A DNA stretch of 64,000 nucleotides from Breviolum minutum Mf 1.05b.01 (taxonomy: Eukaryota; Sar; Dinophyceae; Suessiales; Symbiodiniaceae): assembly GCA_000507305.1 (NCBI GenBank), contig DF240153.1:1-64000 (forward strand), given 5' to 3'. Shown piece by piece: positions 21,976-32,024 of the stretch. A program made the translations under genes and the position numbers. The first letter of the stretch is position 1, and every line of letters begins with the position of its first letter. The notes under the pieces were generated by a model. That model worked only from the letters and a program-made list of their open reading frames with translations. It searched no databases and was not told the DNA's origin.

Positions 21976-22454
21976 CCATTGGCTGAGTTGAGTATATGGC
22001 CATTGAATCTGAAACCCACCAGTTGATACCATGAGTTGAAAACCCATCAGTTATAGCCCTGCAAGTCAGAGACCAGTAAAAGAGTAGTTCCCCCGAACTT
22101 GCTGAGTATATATCACTACTGCCTAAAAAAAACACTGGTATTTTCGGAAGGAGAATTTAATTCATGGTCTTTTTGGACTCTTAGGGTGTTTTTATTGACT
22201 AAAACAAGGCTTACCGAAAAAAAAATGTACACGCTTTACGGTGATGTATAGCAACTCCGACTTGGGGGACCTTTACAGATTTACAGCAAAGCCTAATCCA
22301 TAGTTGGCTGCAGTCACTTTTTTCGAGTAATAAGTCTGGGGGCCGATGCGTTTGATTTCTAGTGGCTATACATTGTATACATCTGCACCCCCGCCTGTAC
22401 AAAAGGGACGACAGTTCGGGTATTTTTTGGCATTAACACTTCGGTTTTGAACAT

Positions 22455-22562
22455 ATGGGTGTTTCCAAAAATAGTGGTACCCCCAAATCATCCAATTTAA
22501 TAGGGGTTTCCATTATAAACCATCCATTTTGGGGTACCCCAATTTTGGGAAACATCCATATA
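22455..22562. mobile_element. MITE-like element, family J
   Basis: Arms ATGGGTGTTTCCAAAAATAG and AATTTTGGGAAACATCCATA. Inner CCAAATCATCCAATTTAATA. Confidence 0.85.
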
Positions 22563-22775
22563 TGTCCCAGAAATTTCACAACTGGCTAGCGCTCAACCCC
22601 ATGGTTGCTCGTCAATTCCTTATTAAAAATGGTCAACCCAAAACCTCATTATTAGCTCATCACAACACTCACCATCCATAGAGATAAGTTTCCTACTAAA
22701 CTGGCCGCCATGGGGTCGGCTGGTATCCCAACGTTGGGATTTTGAATCCCCAGAGGCTTTTAGCAAACCATACGC

Positions 22776-22908
22776 AAGGATGTCCTGTTGGAAGTTAGGA
22801 TCAAAGGTGGGGATCAGTGGGTTATAACCCGAATATGCTCCATTTGTAAGTAGGTCATTACCCATTTACTAGCCATTGATCCTAACTTCCTGGGCCATCC
22901 AAGTAGGT
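22776..22908. mobile_element. MITE-like element, family D
   Basis: AAGGATGTCCTGTTGGAAGTT on the left, TCCTAACTTCCTGGGCCATCC with AAG on the right, inner GGGTTATAACCC blocks. Confidence 0.75.
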
Positions 22909-22974
22909 GATGGTTCGGAATACAAACTCCACACCTTTGGAAAAGTTATATTTTTGTTGCTTACTGTAAATCCC

Positions 22975-23068
22975 ATATCGGATCTATGGGTCGATCGTAT
23001 CTTTACCTATACATGAATGGTTGATCTTTTATGTGATCAATGTAGGTGAATATACCATACACAGATCC
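22975..23068. mobile_element. MITE-like element, family H
   Basis: ATCGGATCTATGGG, CTATACATGAATGGTTGATC, ATGTAGGTGAATATACC and ATACACAGATCC form diverged inverted arms. Confidence 0.65.
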
Positions 23069-23344
23069 TTTTCGTTTTGAAAAGCTACAAGAGCTCAACA
23101 AGAATTTTCCCATGGTAGAATCCATCCGGAAGAAATCACTAACTAAACAAACACAAGAAACAAACGAAGATTAAGAATATCTTTAACCCCAGGTAGGATA
23201 AAATATTTTCGAACAAAAAAAACATCCATCTAGATGTCCTACAGTACTTGAAGAGTACATGGCACAGTCCCTATGGTTTACACTGACCCTTTTTTCCTAA
23301 CCTACCTTAAAAGGTATCTGTGCTGCGCCATCTATTTTGACCCC

Positions 23345-23531
23345 CAAAGGTAAGTTTCACCCCATGATGATCCCCCAGGCCCCAACCCCAATAACCCAAC
23401 TCCATCGCCTCCTTCTTCACCTTGACCACCTCACTACGGCCACAACCGCGCCCACCCAGGGCGAAGGCCGCCACCGCCTGATGCTTCGCAACCACCAAGG
23501 CCGCAGCAGCGCGACGTGCGGCAGGGGAGTG
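23345..23531 (-). CDS. Candidate exon, unknown protein
   Basis: Minus strand, preceded by GGCAGCTTTACAG. The frame reads HSPAARRAAAALVVAKHQAV, AAFALGGRGCGRSEVVKVKK and EAMELGYWGWGLGDHHG. Other minus frames stop early and the plus frame is Thr/Pro/His-rich. Strong GC contrast with the flanks supports a coding island. The Ala/Gly/Lys-rich start could be a linker or targeting region. Family unknown. Confidence 0.5.
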
Positions 23532-23669
23532 CTGTAAAGCTGCCTGGTGACATTGAATGACTGGTCAACCCTACACCCTCGAAGTTTCACAGCAAAAACC
23601 CCTGAAAAAATGGTGGTTGGAAGACAATCCTTGCCTGTTGGGATATTGGAACTTTGCAGGGGCGTGCAA

Positions 23670-23772
23670 CCTACACCCCTTCAGTTTGAAAAAATATTAT
23701 ATAGCAAATTGGATCATTTCCCCATGGTTCGGGATGAAAATACAAAATATTTGGAGCCACCACGATTCAGTT
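23670..23772. mobile_element. Family C element, diverged
   Basis: AGTTTGAAAAAATATTATAT, CAAATTGGATCATTTCCCCA, TTCGGGATGAAAATAC and TATTTGGAGCCACCACG follow the family C order. Confidence 0.65.
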
Positions 23773-24253
23773 TGATGGTTGTTTTTACATTGAAAGGATA
23801 ATGAACCGATGTGATTTGGGGGGAGAAAAGGCAGTGGAGGATATTTTGAGTGGGGATTTTAAGACATGAAAAAACATAAACGAAAATTAAGATGGATACC
23901 CAAAATAATGGGCCTTGGAAATCTTGACTCCTTTTGAAAATATGCAAATGCTTAGAATCTAATTAAAATGTCAGGGGTGTTTGCTCAACCTACCACCGCC
24001 ACCACCAGCATCACCCCAACGTACCCCCCGTTTCTCAGGGCCTTAATGAGACCATGTCAATGTTTTCTGAAATCCCACCAGTTCACTTCTCCATCTCTGA
24101 CGTATCGGTATCATGCCATCATCATTATTTTCACATAATTTTTTTTCCGGTGATTGAATCGGTGCACCCGCAATCACTGTCTTCTGTGAATCACAACGAC
24201 AAAATTCCCCGCTCAAATTTGATGAAGTCTAGCCCATGTGACACATGTATGGA

Positions 24254-24351
24254 ATACCCTCTGGGGAACTAACACATCCCACCTTGGGAAAAGGAAAATC
24301 ATCTTAGAAGGTACGTTTGGGAGGGGATATGTGAGTTCCCTGGAGGGTATA
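24254..24351. mobile_element. MITE-like element, family B-prime
   Basis: Left arm TACCCTCTGGGGAACTAACA, right arm TGTGAGTTCCCTGGAGGGTA. Internal TTGGGAAAAGGAAAATCATC. Same as 47513 and 63077. Confidence 0.85.
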
Positions 24352-24419
24352 TCTGAGCATTTGGGTAGAGGGGCCATTGGAGCTTTGCGTTGAATCTGTT
24401 TATTGTAGAAAAGCCCTTG

Positions 24420-24620
24420 TTGATGTGGTTATCTTTAGGTTGTGCCTTTACCAACCAAACCAAATGATGTGAAAAAGTCACATAAGAATGGGCCCCCGAA
24501 AACCTGTTGGATACGTGGATGCAAATCCCAAATTTAAATAAGAATTTCACCACCACGTATCCAACTGGTGTGATTGGTAGGGTAACCCCTGAGGTGAAAA
24601 AAATCACATTTACAACTAGG
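24420..24620. mobile_element. Family X repeat, composite
   Basis: TGTTGGATACGTGGATGC and CCACGTATCCAACTGGTGTG pair as inverted arms, followed by TGATTGGTAGGGTAACCCC and AAATCACATTTAC. Related to 21850-21975. Confidence 0.5.
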
Positions 24621-24697
24621 GGATGGAGTTTCTGTTAAGTATGGTGGTTCAATATTCCTTAAGAAGGCCTTATTTCGTAGCGGGCAGGGTGGCATTG

Positions 24698-24765
24698 CTT
24701 GGAGGATCATCCTATCATTAGTAAGTCGTTAGGATCGGGGCCTCATTTATTTCAGCCATTTTCAT
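24698..24765. mobile_element. Half family G element
   Basis: GCTTGGAGGATCATCCTATC then GTTAGGATCGGGGCCTCATT, as at 21468. No right arm found. Confidence 0.45.
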
Positions 24766-25013
24766 GGCCATGTAAAGGAAGTGGTCCCACAACCCGATCC
24801 TTATGGGACAACAACGGTCACCATGGTGTTTTTTACCTCTGAAACTATCCTGGCATCCCATCCTCCAAGAAAGGTGTAAATTCCCGAGAATTCTGGGAAA
24901 ATATCCAATAAATACACCCACATGATATAAGGTGTATATATGGAGTTGATTCTTAAGGAGCCCCCAACCCCAAGGGTTTTCCTACCACCATTTTCCCATG
25001 GAACCAACCTCAG

Positions 25014-25144
25014 CTGCTTCTGTCAAGGACATCTTGGGTTCCAAAATCGTCTTCTCCAGCGATGTTTTGGGCGTACGTCCCGGATCCTCTCGTAAAGAAA
25101 TAGCCAATAAGGTCTCCTCAAAGCTGCGATTCATGCAACTAATG
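25014..25144 (+). CDS. Candidate exon, unknown protein
   Basis: Plus-strand island between AACCAACCTCAG and a strong donor (CTAATG/GTGGGT). The frame reads ASVKDILGSKIVFSSDVLGV then RPGSSRKEIANKVSSKLRFM, ending QLM. Lysine/serine spacing and the absence of good alternative frames support coding. An ATG in good context (CCCATGG at 24998) lies in frame just upstream, so this could instead be a first exon beginning MEPTSAASVKD. Function not recognised. Confidence 0.55.
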
Positions 25145-25244
25145 GTGGGTAATTGGGTGATTTGGGGCCCGGTGGCTTTGGGGGGATTCTGGGGAATTTC
25201 ACCCTAAGCAAGAATCCCTTTCATAAAGGGGATCCTAGGGATCC

Positions 25245-25340
25245 AAACCACCAAACCGGATCCAAACCACCAAACCAAACCAACAATTAACCATGAGTTG
25301 ATGAAAGAACCACTGGTTGTTTGAGTCATCAAGGGGGGTC
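25245..25340. mobile_element. Family O element, half
   Basis: CAAACCACCAAACCAAACCA and CAATTAACCATGAGTTGATG match the right half of 52050-52200. Confidence 0.55.
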
Positions 25341-25349
25341 TACCTTCAC

Positions 25350-25510
25350 TTTTTTGGGGATTCTTAGGATGCCCGTTCTGGGAATCCTTATGAACCGGCT
25401 CACTACCCAGTTCTATAGGGATTATACTAAATTATCATAAGGGTTCCTACTAAACAACCAGGATTTCATGGAAAGTAAAAGGGTTTTTTTTCGTGGCTCG
25501 ATTCACGCAA
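25350..25510. mobile_element. Family L element, inverse orientation
   Basis: ATAGGGATTATACTAAATTA, CCTACTAAACAACCAGGATT and TTTTTTCGTGGCTCGATT are the reverse-complement order of the 11812 copy. Confidence 0.55.
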
Positions 25511-25867
25511 GCTAGATTTCTTTGACATTGCTGAAGTTGATTCCCTTGTGATTTCTTTATTGTCCTGCTAAAACACTGTAGCGGTGGTCCACATGACGGT
25601 CAAAAAAGGGATCTAATTAATTGTATAGCTATAAAACGCAGACTTGACTAACTAGATACTATCTACCATTTTGGCCACCAAGTACCCGTACCCTTTACAA
25701 GGATTCCTATGGCCCCAATTGTTAGGTAAATCCCAAATCATTAACCAAACCAATGGAATGGGATAGATTCAGGTTCACGTTTTTTTGGGGTTCAAAAAAA
25801 AAGTTTGACAAACACAAACTCCACGTAAACAAGATGGGCCGCGGGCCAATCGTTTTCAACACAGTTA

Positions 25868-25975
25868 TTCACCTTGGAAATCTAACATAGCCCCTGAAAA
25901 TGGGCCCTTCTCAAAACGGAAAGTAGTCTTCCAACCATAGTTTTTTAGGGGCTATGTTTAATTTTAATCAGCCTG
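25868..25975. mobile_element. MITE-like element, family B
   Basis: CACCTTGGAAATCTAACATA with GCCCCTGAAAATGG on the left, TTAGGGGCTATGTTTAATTT on the right, TCTTCCAACCATAG inside. Confidence 0.75.
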
Positions 25976-26113
25976 AAAAAAATAGGTAACTGGGGTAACT
26001 AACACCCCCAAAAAGTGGAGTTATTGGCCCCTACTTATAACTGGTTGTTTGGGCCCATCTTGTACCACCCATCTTGCCATTTCTCCAAAGATCCGCGTCG
26101 CTACACAACTCAC

Positions 26114-26154
26114 CGAAAGAACCTTGGCTTTCAACAGGGTGTGCAGCGGGTATA
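26114..26154 (-). CDS. Candidate tiny exon next to family F
   Basis: A 41-base minus-strand island. Its upstream edge is the end of the family F element (CCATCAACAG) and its downstream edge is a strong donor (CTTTCG/GTGAGTTG). Joined to the island above in phase 2 it would read IPAAHPVESQGSF. The exon is short and rests on the donor and the adjacency, so confidence is limited. Confidence 0.35.
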
Positions 26155-26255
26155 CTGTTGATGGTTCAGAAATCCGGAATAATATGGAAAATATCCCCAT
26201 GATTTGAAAGGTTTCAGCACCATGTCAGTTGTTTGGGATTTCTGAAACCATCAAC
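26155..26255. mobile_element. MITE-like element, family F, possibly a whole intron
   Basis: Inverted arms CTGTTGATGGTTCAGAAATC and GATTTCTGAAACCATCAACAG. Read on the minus strand the segment starts GTTGATGG and ends CATCAACAG, that is GT...AG at the element tips. Confidence 0.7.
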
Positions 26256-26420
26256 AGCAGTATGCTCCTTAGATGTGCGTCGTGCGTTGCTCCAAATTGG
26301 GGGTTAGCACTTCAGCAAAAACTCCCTTCCGTTTGCATCACCGATGGTAGTATTTTAGGAAGAAGCTGCTCCATAAACAGGGGGGGAGTTGGGGAGGGGT
26401 GCCGATTTTGTTTGAAGCAA
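26256..26420 (-). CDS. Candidate exon, frame uncertain
   Basis: Minus-strand sequence between the family F and family D elements. One frame reads PPLFMEQLLPKILPSVMQTE before a stop. Another reads GVFAEVLTPNLEQRTTHI. The third reads NPQFGATHDAHLRSILL directly to the family F tip. Which frame is used, or whether there are two small exons, cannot be decided. Confidence 0.3.
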
Positions 26421-26440
26421 ACCGATATTTATCTCCAACC

Positions 26441-26566
26441 TACTTGGATGTCCCAGGAAGTTAGTAAATGGTTAGTAAATGGGTCATAACCTGGTTATAA
26501 ATGGGGTATATTGGGGTTATAACCCACTTACTAACCATTTACTAACTTCCTGGGACATCCAAGTAG
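26441..26566. mobile_element. MITE-like element, family D (best copy)
   Basis: Arms CTACTTGGATGTCCCAGGAA and TTCCTGGGACATCCAAGTAG with extended pairing over AGTTAGTAAATGGTTAGTAA. Ends in CTTGGA...TCCAAG. Confidence 0.92.
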
Positions 26567-27048
26567 TTTTTGGGAGGAGTTGGGATTTGCGGAATATTCC
26601 AAGCATCTCAATCATCCCGAATGTGTTTTTGAAGCACAGGTGGTTTAATTATTGCCGTTCATTTGAATTCATTTGAGTTCTTCGCAATGCAAAAAAAATC
26701 CTCAAGCCTCAGCTGTAAAAACTCTTTCCCCAACATGACGGGGGATAAGAAGATCTTCAAAAACATTCAGCTTCATGAGCATTTGCTACTTTGAATTTCG
26801 CGTTGTGAGCATTGCATGTGCTATTTAAAAGATTCTACCAGTAGGTCCGTGTTTTTTTCTCATCGCCCAAACCAAAACAAAAGATACATCAGCTTTTTTT
26901 TCTGCACACAAGTCAAAATGGAACACCTGGAAAACAAGTTGCTGCTAATTTCCATCAACTTTACCCCTAAAACCAGCCACAGTTGCAAATGGTACACTAT
27001 GGTCTTTCGAGAATTGATTGGAGTAAAAAATCCGAAAGAAAAATATCT

Positions 27049-27152
27049 CAAGGATCCTATGGAACTGCTATATTTATCTATCTACATGTTCTATGTTTAT
27101 ATATTCATCATAAATTGGCAGGTAAATATACCAGTTCCATGGATCTATGGGC
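27049..27152. mobile_element. MITE-like element, family H
   Basis: AAGGATCCTATGGAACTGCT on the left and CCAGTTCCATGGATCTATGG on the right, with GGCAGGTAAATATACC before the right arm. Confidence 0.7.
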
Positions 27153-27159
27153 CCCTACT

Positions 27160-27242
27160 AGTGCTAAATGAAGTTATGGGGCTAACTGGGGTTACTGACC
27201 GCTATAAATGGAGTTGTATCCCAGGCACAAACCCCTGGCCGC
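27160..27242. mobile_element. Family S repeat
   Basis: GGGGCTAACTGGGGTTACTG and CTATAAATGGAGTTGTATCC belong to the group also at 26030, 36060, 55640 and 60680 (GGGCCCATCTTG type). Confidence 0.4.
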
Positions 27243-27295
27243 CGTCCCTCTTCCAACATCTCAGCACAGCGTGGCCACGCCGTAAAGGAAGGGAG
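27225..27295 (-). CDS. Candidate small exon
   Basis: Minus strand after a pyrimidine-rich CTTTCTCAG acceptor: LPSFTAWPRCAEMLEEGRRP then GVCAW. The helix-like CAEMLEEGRR segment and GC contrast suggest coding. The donor is unclear and the right edge merges with family S repeat sequence. The plus-strand translation across it is part of a 230-codon frame rejected as chance. Confidence 0.4.
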
Positions 27296-27718
27296 CTGAG
27301 AAAGGTTAGGATGAAGCAGCAAAGCCTCTCGCAGCAGGGGTTTTTTCCGGTTTCCCTTAGTAAGCCCTTATTAAACCCTGGTTGTTTAGGGTATATAGGG
27401 GATCATGAACCATTTTCGGGATCAATGTTAATTTTCGGGGGGGGTGACGAAGCACATCTGCTGTCAAATCACAAAAAAGAATCCGTGTTTCTCCTCCTAA
27501 TTTCTTAGGCCCTTTCCCTGCCAGAAATTTCACGGATGTTTGAAAATGAACCCATTTTTCAATGGATATTTCTTCAGGATCTGTGAACCCCTCCTTTTTT
27601 GGAGAAACTCGCCGTCACCCGGGGCCCCCCGGAAGTTCGTGCAACGAACAATAGCTTGCCTTTGAAAAGCCCCTGAAACTTGGAAGACGATTACCTTTCC
27701 TTTTGGGAAGGAGGTGCT

Positions 27719-27838
27719 TCCTAGTTGGTGGTTTTTCACCAACCTATTTGAAAAATATGCGCAAGTCAAATTGGGTTCATCTTCCCCAATTTTCGGGGTG
27801 AAAATAAAAAAATTTTGAGTTGCCACCACCCAGTAGAA
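27719..27838. mobile_element. MITE-like element, family C
   Basis: CTAGTTGGTGGTTTTTCACC on the left, GAGTTGCCACCACCCAG on the right, and CCAATTTTCGGGGTGAAAAT inside. Confidence 0.75.
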
Positions 27839-27910
27839 ACCTCGATGGTTTTTCGAGATATCTCGGTCCAAATTTTCCGTAATCTCAATTAGATCGCAAC
27901 AACAACTCAC

Positions 27911-28026
27911 TCCACAGTGAAAATCCCACGACAGAAGGCCACTCCTCCACTCGCTCCAACATAGGCAATAACATGAGATCCTGTAGGTGTCCATGTGGCG
28001 TGGGGGTGGAACTTACAGACCACTCC
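27911..28026 (-). CDS. Candidate exon, beta-propeller-like strand pair
   Basis: Well bounded minus-strand exon: acceptor TTTTTGTCCAG, donor GTGGA/GTGAGTTG, 116 bases. The frame reads GVVCKFHPHATWTPTGSHVI then AYVGASGGVAFCRGIFTVE. W-x-P-x-G-S-x-V-I followed by a short hydrophobic strand resembles one blade of WD40/beta-propeller proteins, but one blade cannot establish the family. The family C element at 27719-27838 lies in the downstream intron. Confidence 0.55.
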
Positions 28027-28099
28027 CTGGACAAAAATCATCCGATTTTTGTGGATTTTTTTGAGGAAATTTTTTGCTCCAAGTAGGATCCGCATGCTT

Positions 28100-28800
28100 T
28101 TTAAAAATATAACTTATGATATACACATGGCCAGAAGTTACAAATGTTTAAAAAAAAGGATCCCCCAGGCAAGTTGGATGTTTTTGTCTCTTGCACAACT
28201 ACCCATATACCCATATACCCATATCGAATTCATACACATCAAAACGTAGAGAAATGGCATTATATTTCATTCGGTTGTAGAATCCGAGAAGTTTTTTCAA
28301 CTTATATGTTGCATTGAAGTTATACATCTGTTGCGGAAAGTATAGACTTTACTTGCTCCTTTGGAAACTTCGGGGGTTTCAAAGTTCAAGATTAGCGATG
28401 AGCCCAGTGAGAGTCTATACATTCGGTCCTACCCAAACAATCCCAAACACTGTCGCAATGGATGCTGATTTTTGAGAAAATAACTTATCTTTTGGCGGTG
28501 ATGATCTTTTTCCCACCGTTACAACGTTTCGGTAGTCCCCGAGCTATATATATCTTTATGTGATGTGATGGCCTGAAGACAATTCCAACATACCCCTGCT
28601 CCATACATCTCCATACCCCAGACCCTGGTGCCCACTTTTGAAGGAACGAATCTTTTCATTCGATCTGCATTGGATTTTCATTGTTTGTTTAAATGTCACC
28701 CTTTCGAAGACTTCCCGACTAAAAAGTATCCAAGGTCCAAGCGTGGGAAAGGTAACGAATCATTCGAATTGTTTTTTCAATACGGCACTTTTATGATTTC
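28100..28800. other. No gene supported
   Basis: AT-rich sequence with a CCCATATA triple repeat at about 28202-28223 and no convincing frames. A 97-codon plus frame begins at 28628 without motif. Confidence 0.4.
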
Positions 28801-28804
28801 TCAT

Positions 28805-28990
28805 AGGATCCATGTCTGGTATATTTGCCCGCATTTGGTAAATGTTTATGCCAAGTGTACCTGGACCTTCCAGTTTGGGTGCCCAATGATTCCTAAAGGG
28901 TGTCAACATACCATCCCTTAGGATTTAATTGGCATCCCTTGGGTTCGGTGCTGGTAGGTAAATATACCTACCAGATGGATCCATCTACGC
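28805..28990. mobile_element. Family H element, expanded
   Basis: ATAGGATCCATGTCTGGTAT with ATTTGCCCGCATTTGG on the left and GGTAGGTAAATATACCTACC with AGATGGATCCAT on the right. Confidence 0.6.
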
Positions 28991-29367
28991 TGTTTAGCGT
29001 TTTGCGAAACCGCGAGTGGCATTTTCTTTCGATCGTGTGCTGTACCAACCAACCAGCGGTCTCAGTTGACCACAACACAACCAACCCCTGCGAAGCGTCG
29101 TTGTCCCACGAGAACCAAGTTGCAATCATGTGAGGTTGGACTCCGTTCCTCGATTCACTGTTTTACGTGGGAGTCCGAGTCGACCACTAAGTCAATGGTC
29201 GGCTGAACCGAAAAGAAAGATTATTTCAGTAGGGATTTATCATCAACAATTCTAGGGGACTATTATTTCATGGGTCTTTGACGTGTAGTTGTGAATGATA
29301 GATGTTTGTTTTCGCCATTTTTGGTTAGGCAAAGTGTTTTTTTTGTTCAGCCCCGGAATTGAACATA

Positions 29368-29412
29368 CCCAAATGCTCAATGTGTGTGGGTATACCATAC
29401 ATTGAGCATTTG
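29368..29412. repeat. Perfect short hairpin
   Basis: CAAATGCTCAATGTGTG and CATACATTGAGCATTTG are inverted around GGTATAC, a compact hairpin related to family H ends. Confidence 0.75.
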
Positions 29413-29499
29413 AGATTTAAAAAAACACTAAAATAAACGCCATTTTTGAACAGGATCGATACATTTTCCGGTCCATCATTTTTGATTGCCTGCATGTGA

Positions 29500-29640
29500 G
29501 CCACAAAAAAAAGCCTCGGATACCTTCCATTGAGGTCCCTGGTTGGTTAATAGGGAATCCTTACAATGCTTTATTGTAATCCCCTGTTAACTGGGTAGTA
29601 TTTCATCCCCTATATAACCTATAAACAACTAGGGTGATGT
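29500..29640. mobile_element. Family L element
   Basis: GTGAGCCACAAAAAAAAGCC, CCCTGGTTGGTTAATAGGGA, TTTATTGTAATCCCCTGTTA and ATTTCATCCCCTATATAACC in the same order as 11812. Confidence 0.65.
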
Positions 29641-29919
29641 TCATTGCTCAGGTGAGTATCTCTTCAGTCGCACCGTTGATTTATAGATCGCTGATTAATG
29701 ATGCATGCTTCGTTTCGTTGAATCTACGTCCTCTGCATGGCACATGAGCTTGTTCTTGACTTTGAGCATGTGTGGGACATTCGAGTTAATTGTAAAACAA
29801 TATGCCTACTCATGTAAATGTGTTGTCAAGAAACTTCACAGTTGATTCTTGATAATAGAGTAAAGTCCTTCCCGACTTTTTTTACACCTTCACATTGTTT
29901 GTTTCTTTTCGCTACCCAG

Positions 29920-30150
29920 CATCAAAAAAGCGCCAGTTGCACCGGTTTCCAATGCTCTTTCCAAATCATCCAATGCAGAAGTCAGTTGATCCTGCAGTGG
30001 TTTTCTTGTGAACAAATGGGGCACCCGAAAGGTACACCTTTTCCACCCGTCAATCCTGTCAAGAGTCAAGAAATCAATTCAGATCTTGAGGCATTTTTGT
30101 CGACGTTTCAACAAAAATTCCGGATGTGCAGTTTTTTGGGGGAATGGCTA
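29920..30150 (+). CDS. Candidate exon region, frame uncertain
   Basis: A good acceptor (TTTGTTTCTTTTCGCTACCCAG) precedes two competing frames. One reads IKKAPVAPVSNALSKSSNAE and then meets a possible donor (GTCAGT). The other is open for 146 codons and contains NPVKSQEINSDLEAFLSTFQ. No motif is recognised. At least one short exon here is plausible. Confidence 0.35.
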
Positions 30151-30219
30151 GTTGGTGGCTCTGAAAAGTGCTCCACCCCCAACGGAAGTTGCAACCCTTT
30201 TGTTCATCACTACTGTTGG

Positions 30220-30340
30220 AGGAAATCCGGTGATCAGCACCAGTTGATAGGTAGCTGAAATCCCATTATTTTACAGGTTTTTTAAAGATCCCAGGTGGTT
30301 TTCTCGCCGGATTTCTGGTTGCTATCAACAGTATCTCATC
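30220..30340. mobile_element. Family F element
   Basis: AAATCCGGTGATCAGCACCAG on the left, CTCGCCGGATTTCTGGTTGC then TATCAACAGTAT on the right. Confidence 0.65.
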
Positions 30341-30401
30341 ACATCACGTTTTTCCATAAGCTTCTAAGATGAATTCAACGAACTTCCAACGGCTATGCGT
30401 A

Positions 30402-30549
30402 AGGATGTCCCGGGAAGTTAATAAAAGGTTATAGTAAGTGGGTTAAGTTATTATCCCCAATATATCCCATGTATAAGATTCTATAAGTAGGATATAACTC
30501 AAAAAACCCATTTACTAACCATTTACTAACTTCCTGGGACATCCAAGTG
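30402..30549. mobile_element. MITE-like element, family D
   Basis: AAGGATGTCCCGGGAAGTTA on the left, TTACTAACTTCCTGGGACAT with CCAAG on the right. Confidence 0.85.
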
Positions 30550-30558
30550 CAACGATAC

Positions 30559-30790
30559 CTTTCTGAGGATGTCAACGTTTACCGTCATTTTTAGGATGAA
30601 ACGTACTATTTCATCCCCACTGAAATGGTACCCGAAGTGACGCAACCATCCAAAATGAATTGTCCCTGAAAACAACGGGCACAATTTCACAAACAGCAAA
30701 AACCCCAACCAACCCCTTTGTACTGGCCATTTATCCAGTTTGATTTTTCCCCAATTGCCACAAACCCCCACAAAATTTCTTGGATTGAAA
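30559..30790 (-). CDS. Candidate exon, unknown protein
   Basis: Minus strand. A pyrimidine-rich acceptor (TTTTTTTTCAATCCAAG) starts NFVGVCGNWGKIKLDKWPVQ, continues RGWLGFLLFVKLCPLFSG, IHFGWLRHFGYHFSGDEIV and RFILKMTVNVDILRK, and ends at AGAAAG/GTATCG. The aromatic, hydrophobic middle could be a membrane or buried segment. The donor opens 9-11 bases before the family D element at 30402-30549. The frame stays open through the element start, so the intron placement is inferred. Confidence 0.45.
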
Positions 30791-30839
30791 AAAAACGCCA
30801 TGTTTCGGGATTACCTTCAACACCGTTAAAATAGGCTTT

Positions 30840-31270
30840 TGACGAAAAAAACAAAACGGATCTTGTGCAAACAACTCAGATTCTGATGACTTTCCCTAAA
30901 ATCATCCTGACCCCTCCTATGGAAAAAACCACCAGACACCTGGGGCGATTCAAAACAGGTGCGGGTTCCCTTGACACCCCAACATCCCAACAGTTGATCT
31001 TAGGATTTGCTCCTACCAAATGCTGACTGCTGACGGGGTAACGAATGGATTTGCGGGGTAACCACGAGGCTCAAAAGTGTCAAAAAAAATCTTCTGCCAA
31101 ATGGTGGGGCTAAAAAAAATGGCGATGTTCATCCCATGGGTTTCGAATCCTTTTAAAAAAATGCCCAAAAACTAAACAGATCCAGTGTAGTGAGATCTGA
31201 TCTGATGTAGTCCCAACCATCTAGTTCTCAGAACTGGTTGATTTTTATGGGATAAAAATGGAGCTAAACA
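30840..31270. other. No gene supported
   Basis: A-rich tracts and short frames only. A GATCTGATCTGAT direct repeat lies near 31194-31204. Confidence 0.4.
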
Positions 31271-31283
31271 TACCAGTCACATC

Positions 31284-31401
31284 CAGCCATACAAACCACA
31301 GGAATCACCACTTCCCAAGGCTGCTTTAGCCGCCGCCGCTGCCTGAATATGTTGTGTTCCAACTGCCACTCCCCAGGTGGGTTTGCCACCTTGGCCGAGA
31401 T
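31284..31401 (-). CDS. Candidate exon, Ala-rich
   Basis: Minus frame DLGQGGKPTWGVAVGTQHIQ followed by AAAAAKAALGSGDSCGLYG. Acceptor ATTCATAG; the donor is uncertain (GTTTGT or a GA-type site). Glycine-rich start then an alanine helix. The frame remains open upstream to a stop near the family F element at 31479. Not recognised. Confidence 0.45.
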
Positions 31402-31478
31402 CTATGAATTTCCATAGGGGAAAAACGTTGGGGGCAAAACGCCTTGGGATTTGGGACCCCATATAAAATTAACCTCAT

Positions 31479-31602
31479 ACTGTTGATGGTTCAGAAATCC
31501 GGCCAAAAAACCACCCAACATGGTGCTGAAACCCTGTAAATAATGGGAAATTTACCATATCAACTGGTGCAACCGCCGGATTTCTGAAGCATCAACAGTA
31601 TT
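31479..31602. mobile_element. MITE-like element, family F (best copy)
   Basis: Arms CATACTGTTGATGGTTCAGA with AATCCGGC, and GCCGGATTTCTGAAGCATCA with ACAGTAT. Tips read ATACTG...CAGTAT. Confidence 0.88.
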
Positions 31603-31739
31603 TGAGGGGTGGCAGTTGGGGAAAAATTCATCTACGCAATGGTATTAAGGGTATTAAGGGTAGTTTCAGATAGTCAACCCCATATACACCTCATATCACG
31701 TGGGTATTTGTTGGGTATATCCCCTTTTAAGGGGCTCCA

Positions 31740-31840
31740 ACAGGAAGGGTTAAACAGCGGGCCCGGGGCCGCCAGCATTTTCCCTATGAGTATTGACATC
31801 TTCGGTTGTTGCCAACCTAAGCGCACGTTGCGTTGCGTTG
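31740..31840. other. Coding-like island, strand undecided
   Basis: GC-rich segment open on both strands. Plus reads NSGPGAASIFPMSIDIFGCC, minus reads NVRLGWQQPKMSILIGKMLA. An acceptor AACAG at 31736-31740 favours plus. The surrounding sequence is repeat-like. Confidence 0.3.
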
Positions 31841-31911
31841 TAGGTCATCAAGTCATCCCATCAATTCATGCTACTTTGGAGTGGAGATTCTGCAAAACTT
31901 CGCATATATAC

Positions 31912-32024
31912 ATAAATACCTGGAACTCAAATGACACTTGTTTTGGTTCGAATTTAGGCCTTGTTTTGAGGGGGTGACCTTTAAAACTAGAGGTCTCCTT
32001 AGGGTTCCAGGTATATAAGTATAT
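31912..32024. mobile_element. MITE-like element, family I
   Basis: Left TACCTGGAACTCAAATGACA, inner GGCCTTGTTTTGAGGGGGTG, right AGGGTTCCAGGTATATA. Confidence 0.85.

Noticed and set aside
26816..27508. Longest open frame in the window (230 codons, plus)
   Set aside because: It crosses a complete family H element (27049-27152), a family S repeat and a family L-like segment. The translation changes character at each boundary and has no domain, so it is a chance frame.
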